The notes beneath the pieces are model-generated. The model saw nothing but the letters and a program-made list of their open reading frames with translations, searched no databases and was not told where the DNA came from. This document shows positions 58,561 through 64,000 of a DNA stretch of 64,000 nt, in pieces; the first letter of the stretch is position 1; each line of letters starts with the position of its first letter. Made by a program: the position numbers and the translations under genes. The stretch comes from Sclerurus mexicanus (lineage: Eukaryota > Chordata > Aves > Passeriformes > Furnariidae): NCBI GenBank assembly GCA_013396755.1, contig VWZF01007235.1, positions 1,717,945 through 1,781,944 of the forward strand. The letters run 5' to 3'.

Positions 58561-58788
58561 CCTGCTGTAATCGAGTGTCCCAGTGCCCACAAATGACACC
58601 GGGTATTCCCAAATCCTGCAAACTCTTCCTCACCTACTTACCAGTGCCTCTTACAGCATTCCCGAGGATTCCAGAAGCCCCCACAGGCGTCGATGACCCT
58701 CTCTCCCTCTCAAGCCCAGGCACCCACACTCGCTCCAGACATCACACACGGGCACCCTCAGGTCAGCGTTTCCACCATACCCAAAACA

Positions 58789-58794
58789 TTTATT
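58789..58794 (-). terminator. Distal poly(A) signal of the putative SRGAP2 3' UTR
   Basis: AATAAA on the minus strand, followed 40-60 nt downstream by CGTGTGTGATGTCTGG, a good G/U-rich downstream element. Another minus-strand AATAAA lies at about 59823-59828 and could give a shorter UTR. Confidence 0.55.
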
Positions 58795-58951
58795 TCTCCA
58801 AAACTATTGCTAATGACAATGAATACATTTCGTTGCCTCAGTATGGATCGAACATTTCCAACACATCGACTCCTAATACTGTACAATACTGTACCAAAAG
58901 GAAAAACAAAACCAAAAAGAAAAGGCTGTACCTCCATATTGTACAGAGTTC

Positions 58952-58990
58952 TATGTACAAAGTACAATTTTACACAGTTTAATATATACA
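58952..58990 (-). promoter_or_regulatory. Pair of Pumilio-type motifs
   Basis: On the minus strand TGTACATA (58959-58952) and TGTATATA (58990-58983) both match the Pumilio response element UGUANAUA. They are 23 nt apart and about 160-200 nt from the distal poly(A) signal. Confidence 0.5.
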
Positions 58991-61900
58991 CCGTATATAT
59001 ATTGGTGTAGAAGACATGAAACAATGGAAACTGTTTTAGCAAGAACATTCCATCCCACCATTAAACAACTGCTGTTGATAACCCCCAACCCAACGCACCG
59101 TCAGAGCCATCACAGGACTGAGGTTCAGACACAAAACACAATTTCTAGACTTTGCAACCCAATTTTCCTACGTTACAGCAGAACCACATCACTGCCACCC
59201 TTTAACATCAGAGATGCTTTTCAGCAACTGCCCCATTTTGGCTACATAGAGCTGGTCTTCTGAAGAACCTGCTGCTCACAAGTATTGCTCCAGCAGTTTG
59301 GCACACTCACGAGTCCAGTCCTTTGGACTTGGGTTATTCACATCTCAGGGCTCTGCCTGGAGAAAAGGCTGGTGAAGTCCACTTCAGCAGTAAGGTCCCT
59401 ACAGTGCCTTGAAAAGGACGGGTCCATCTATCATTTCCACTGCAAACTGCTAAATATTTACCCTGTATGAAGCTTGGTAGATCAAGTATTAGTACAGCAG
59501 GGAGCTGCCCTCCCTCTCCACCTTTGCCTCTTTTTGGCCCATCGTTGAAAAACAACACTTTTGTCCCAAATTACGTTATAGGAAGCACAAAATAGAACAG
59601 GATTAAAAAAAATAAAATAAAAGAGAAACCTTACATTTTCCAGGCCTTGAATTGCTGTTTTGGCATCTCCAGAGCCACCAAAATAGATGGTTTGTTCCTA
59701 GAACTGAGCCTGGAAAGGAATTCATGTGCCCTCAGGCGGCGGCAGCGGAGCCTGGAGCCGCTTGTGCGTGACACAGCCGGGGCCATCCCGGCCCCGCAGG
59801 CACAAGGCAGAGGGTCAAGTATCTTTATTTTTTTTTCAAGTACCAGGTTGTCACACAGACACAGAGACACGCAGAAAGCTGATGTGGAAAGAGCTCAGAC
59901 CCCAAAGTTCAGTCCGTGAAGGGCTCGGTGTTGTCCCAGAGCCGGGAGCATTCCTGCGGGGAAAGACGTTCCCCATGGGAGAGAACATCCCTCCCTTCCA
60001 GCAAGGCCTCTTGTACTCCCAGCCCACCAAAGAAACAGCTTCACGTCTCCAGCTGCATTTATGGGGCATTAGCCAAGGCCAGATAAACCCACAAAAGGGC
60101 TTGTTACTTTTGTGAAAGCTAAAAATCTTAAAATGAATCAATCCCCGGCTTCTTAAGCTGCCCTTCTGTCCCAGACAGGCTCCTCAGTGATGGAAACGCC
60201 CCAGTGCTCAGGATTTTGTCTTTTAAGGCAGATTTCCAAGCTTGTGGCTCACAGATCAGCAAGTACAGGTATTTATGCTTTGGAGCACATCCCTGCACAG
60301 CCAGTGCCTGCTCTGCCAAGCACGGGTGCCCCTCACCTGCCCTCCAAACTGGTGCCACACTCCGAGGGATGTGGGTCCATCTTTCAGCTCCCACCCGTGC
60401 TCGTGGACGTGCAGGACAGGGGCCAGAGCTCAACCTCTCACCGAGCCGATCAAACTGTCTCAACGGGGATTTCGGGGGGGATTTTTCCATCAGTGCTTTT
60501 GCCTTCCTGACAGACTCCACCCAACCGAGACCATCACCTCCTTTAAGTGTTCCCTCAACAGGGATTCCATCAGCAACGGAGCGTCCCAGCCTACCTGGTC
60601 CGCACACCTGGGAAGGATCTGAAGTGCTAAGAACTAGAGCCATCGACGTCTGCGGAAGAACATCTCCCAAAAGCCCCCCCAAAAAAAAAATCCCCAAATC
60701 TACACAACGTTCAACTGAATTTGAGGTTTTGACACCCAGAAGAAGAGAAATAAGGCAGCAAACTCCATCTGTAACGAGCTTCTTCTCGTCCCAATATTGC
60801 TGGAGCTCTTCCAAGTGCGCCGGGTCGCCCCGTACCAAGTGCAAGGTGGGAACTACAACAGATGGAATTTCTTGCCAAGCTGAAGCGTTTCGATTCGGTA
60901 AATAAACTTATGAGAACTCGGTTATCTTAACCTACTTTTGTGCAAGAACAATCTTGCCTTAAGGAAAAAAAAATAATTAAAAAAAGAGAAAAAACCAAAA
61001 GCAACAAAAACTCCCCAAACCCAACACGTGAGGTATTCAGCACAGGAAACCCAAAGACTCCTTTCGAACAGGTATCAAAATACACACATATACAACAGTT
61101 GTTTTTTCTGCTGTCACAGTGCACTCTAATTATTTACTCCTTTTCATTGCAATAAAATATCCAGTACAGATAAAGTGAGAGCGTTTGATCGTGTCCCACT
61201 GCTCTGACATGAAGGACAAATTTACAATTTATCAACTGCAAGCCTTTGGATGCCCCCGAGAGGCAGAAATTCAGCACTGGTTAAAGCACACTGCTCCATT
61301 CCCAATGAGGGAAATAAGCCAGGAAAGGTTTGAGCTTCAGGAACTATTCAGATCAATCACCTAAAACTGTGTTTTATTTCAAAAGTTTTCGCTCTGGATT
61401 CTTTCAATCCAACACCTGATGAACAAGACCCCGTTGTTCATCCAAAGCACTATCGAACACACAGACGTTATTCCAGTTATCAAACACTTCTTGTCTTTGT
61501 ATTTGACACAAACATTACAGAAAAGTCACGAAAAGAGGATTTCCATGGAAGAGCTAATATTTCTTCGGAACATGAAGATATGAAGTAACACTGATGCCTC
61601 CCCAGGCAAACCACTGCGTCACCCTCGCCCACCCTGCACCGCTCTCTCCACCCGCAGGGAGCGGCGACTCTTCCAGTTCCTCCCTCCCACCTTTCCGGCA
61701 GCGACTGCTCATTAAACACTTGTGGCAAATGTCCTCTTGGCCTTGGACGTTCACAGAGTGAAGATGACAAGCTGAAAGTCTCCTTTTGCTCTTCTACTCC
61801 CCACTGCGTGTGAGGCTTCTGCCGGCTGGGCAGACCCAGAGCACGAGGAAGAGGAGGGACGACCTTCAGCCTGCCATAGTGCTTGCTGGAAATGGAAGTG

Positions 61901-62665
61901 TCAATCACAGTGCACACCAGAATTCCAGTTGAGTTGCTCCACATCCAGGTTATCCTGCCAAGCACGTTCCCCTTGGCAGCAGGACTGTCCCAGAGCTGTG
62001 GCTGCTGGAGAAGCACAGTAATTCAGATACACACGGTTGCTGTTACAGTAACCTCGAGTCTTTTATTTGTTTTTAATTTTTTTTTTTGTTTAACTCTCCT
62101 AATTTCATACTTCAGACCTTGAAGATAGAAAAGAGCATCTCCTCCAATGTGCTGTGCGTGGCTGGACACTTATTCTTAGAAACATGAATGCTAGGCATAA
62201 AAATAGAAAGAAAATAAGGCATTACAAATGAGTCAAAGTCACTTTACAGAGATCCTGCTCTTGACACAGATTAACTTGGGTCGTTCACGACCGAAAAAAA
62301 CCACGAAGAGAAAACCAAAAAAATTCCTACTTAAAAGGAAATGCCAGAAAGTTCTGCCTGAGCAAAAAATTCCAAGTTTAGCAACTGTATTTTTCCCCAA
62401 AAGAATAAGTGATTCCTTGGTGGTAGAAGTCCATCAGAACCTGAGAGCAAAGGTCGCTGGTCGCGCCGCCGGGATCTTCTGTGAGGTCTGGTGACAGTCA
62501 CACACGTTCCATGGGGCTCCCCGGGGGACAGCGGAGAAGAAATGGGACAACAAAGAGTGTTCTCACTGAAATCTTCCCAGTGTTCCACAATTTCCTTAAT
62601 TTAGGGCACAGAGGAAGTCGGTGTTTTGAAAAGCCATCATTAATATGGATCGATTGCTTCTGCGG

Positions 62666-62669
62666 NNNN
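62666..62669. other. 4-N assembly gap
   Basis: Four Ns interrupt the putative 3' UTR, 23 bp before a run of 17 Gs at 62693-62709. Unlike the gap at 293-296, the flanks are not duplicated. Confidence 0.95.
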
Positions 62670-62692
62670 TATGTGAATGGAGTGCGTGGCGT

Positions 62693-62709
62693 GGGGGGGG
62701 GGGGGGGGG
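62693..62709 (+). repeat. Homopolymer G17
   Basis: Seventeen consecutive Gs, C17 on the minus strand. A tract like this blocks polymerases and probably caused the adjacent gap. The copy number is unlikely to be exact. Confidence 0.95.
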
Positions 62710-64000
62710 TGAGTGTGGGGATGGACAGGGACACAGGAAAACTCTGTTCCATTTTTCCAAGTAGCATCTTAAATTAATCAGAAAAAACCATTTCACCAAC
62801 CCTTCTTAGAAATGCACGTTTTGTTTCTTCTTTTTTTAATCACTAAGTGCCAATTAAGCCGACACTGCAGTCATGAAGAATCCAAAACTGGAAAGAATCT
62901 CAGCTAAATGGGTGAGAAAAATGACTTTTCTTATCTTGTCCTTGCCTGAATTCGTTTGATGCAAACCTCAAGATGTGCAGCTTGTTTTACATCCCCGAAA
63001 AGTTTAGGAAAGAGGAGAACCAGGGTCAGCCAGTCTCCACTCTTGCAGGACTGCGAATCTGAGTGGCACATGCCTTTTTTTTAATTATTATTACTAAATT
63101 AAATAAACTGTGAAGGATTCCCAGAGGAGTACAAGAGTCCTGCGGGCGGCTGGAGCGTTTGCTGCCTACGGATAAATACAGATCCTAAGAATCCGTTCAC
63201 GTGTTTGAGTCCCATGGAGGAGCCGGGTGGGGAAGCCACATCACGTGCTGTCACATCCCTGCCCCAGCAGCGTTCCCTGCACTGCTCTGGGAGAGCAGAG
63301 ACCCCTAAACCGAGTCACGGCGGCCACAGCCGGCGACCGAAGCGTTTGCAGCCAGAAAGAGGGAGAAGGGAGGAAGCTTGGGAACTTCGGAGCGAAGTTT
63401 TTACAGTGCTTGTCACTGGGGTTTGGGGGAGGATCCACCCTGAAGTGTGAGCAAACCCAGGGGGTGTGCGTTAGGAAGGGGGCTCCCATCAGAGCACGCT
63501 GAAGTTTTCAAAGTGAGCTCGTTTTTACATTCAGCCTCCCGAGAGCACAGGCCACGCGAGAGCCCAGGGGCTGCAAACCACACTGCCACAATGAAGCTGC
63601 TTTTAAATAGGGGGGAGCAAAGGGGGAAACCAGCTCGATTGTCCATGAGCAACAACTGGGCTCTTTCTTGTGCTCCTCAACCTCAGGAGCACGTTTGTTT
63701 CTATTCGCACAGACACATATTACGTAGAACTCCACAAAATCTATGAGTGTTCCAGAGGGAACTATTTTCCATGACAAGGGTCAACTAAAGCATGAGGCTG
63801 GATGGCCAAGGGCTTTGGCCCTGGGGGAGGGAAGGGGGAGCAAACAAACAAAACCAGAGGATGTGATGGAAGTCAAGACAGACCCTTAAACCACCGTGGC
63901 ACCAGCGGGCGGCAGAAGAATTATAATAACAATAATAATGCACAAGAAACGGGCATGTCCAAGCTCCACGTAACCAGTGGCACCAAAACATGCAATAGAC

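Larger units (their letters stand above)
58770..64000 (-). other. SRGAP2: Non-coding interval, probable 3' UTR of SRGAP2
   Basis: No open frame here resembles a protein I know. A minus-strand AATAAA at 58789-58794 is followed by a GT-rich stretch. The next 5 kb has the A/T-rich, weakly repetitive look of a long vertebrate 3' UTR, and there are no CR1 copies, unlike the introns. In other vertebrates SRGAP2 lies next to IKBKE in the same orientation, so its last exon would be expected here. The assignment is inference from gene order, because no SRGAP2 coding exon reaches the window. Confidence 0.4.

Noticed and set aside
60128..60844. A 238-codon minus-strand open frame in the putative SRGAP2 3' UTR
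   Set aside because: It has no resemblance to the SRGAP2 C-terminus or any family I know, no splice context, and overlaps an equally long frame on the other strand.
1..64000. tRNA, rRNA, microRNA-like genes, CRISPR arrays, endogenous retroviruses and DNA transposons
   Set aside because: I saw no tRNA boxes, array structure, LTRs or coding remnants of retroviruses. The only clear mobile elements are CR1 fragments.

Overview
This is a stretch of vertebrate nuclear genome, almost certainly from a bird. It holds about fifteen fragments of the CR1 LINE, recognisable by a conserved 3' end that runs from a lysine-rich-looking GGAAGAAATTCTTCC box to short ATTCTRTG-type terminal repeats. It also holds compact multi-exon genes with GT-AG introns and GC-rich promoters, which fits a gene-dense microchromosome. 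The gene order EIF2D (+), RASSF5 (-), IKBKE (-) matches, from general knowledge, the segment around human 1q32.1, where SRGAP2 lies next to IKBKE. Species cannot be decided from the sequence.

Layout. Positions 1-9,930 are a complete EIF2D gene: 15 coding exons, 591 codons, GC-rich promoter at the left edge, poly(A) signals near 9,892-9,910. Positions about 10,490-38,831 are RASSF5 on the minus strand. The shared RA and SARAH exons lie at 13,255-16,401. The alternative first exon of the short RAPL form is at 24,958-25,077. The second half of the C1 zinc finger of the long NORE1A form is at 29,586-29,704. A 33-bp remnant of NORE1A exon 1 ends at a single-N gap at 38,832. Positions 43,012-54,805 are IKBKE on the minus strand: 19 exons that join in frame to about 711 residues, with all kinase catalytic residues in place. 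From about 58,770 to the right edge I see no coding sequence. A minus-strand poly(A) signal and the expected gene order suggest the long 3' untranslated region of SRGAP2.

How the genes relate. EIF2D acts on 40S ribosomes after termination and in non-canonical initiation. RASSF5 is a RAS/RAP effector that couples GTPases to MST kinases and to lymphocyte adhesion. IKBKE is the IKK-epsilon kinase of interferon and NF-kB signalling. They are conserved neighbours rather than an operon. EIF2D and RASSF5 converge tail to tail, while RASSF5, IKBKE and the putative SRGAP2 tail lie head to tail on the minus strand.

I found no undescribed multi-gene system. The best leads are: a strong-context upstream ORF in the leader of EIF2D, itself a recycling and reinitiation factor; an upstream ORF whose stop overlaps the RAPL start; a loss of most of NORE1A exon 1 at a one-base gap; an IKBKE stop codon embedded in its last splice donor; and two Pumilio-type motifs beside a distal poly(A) signal.
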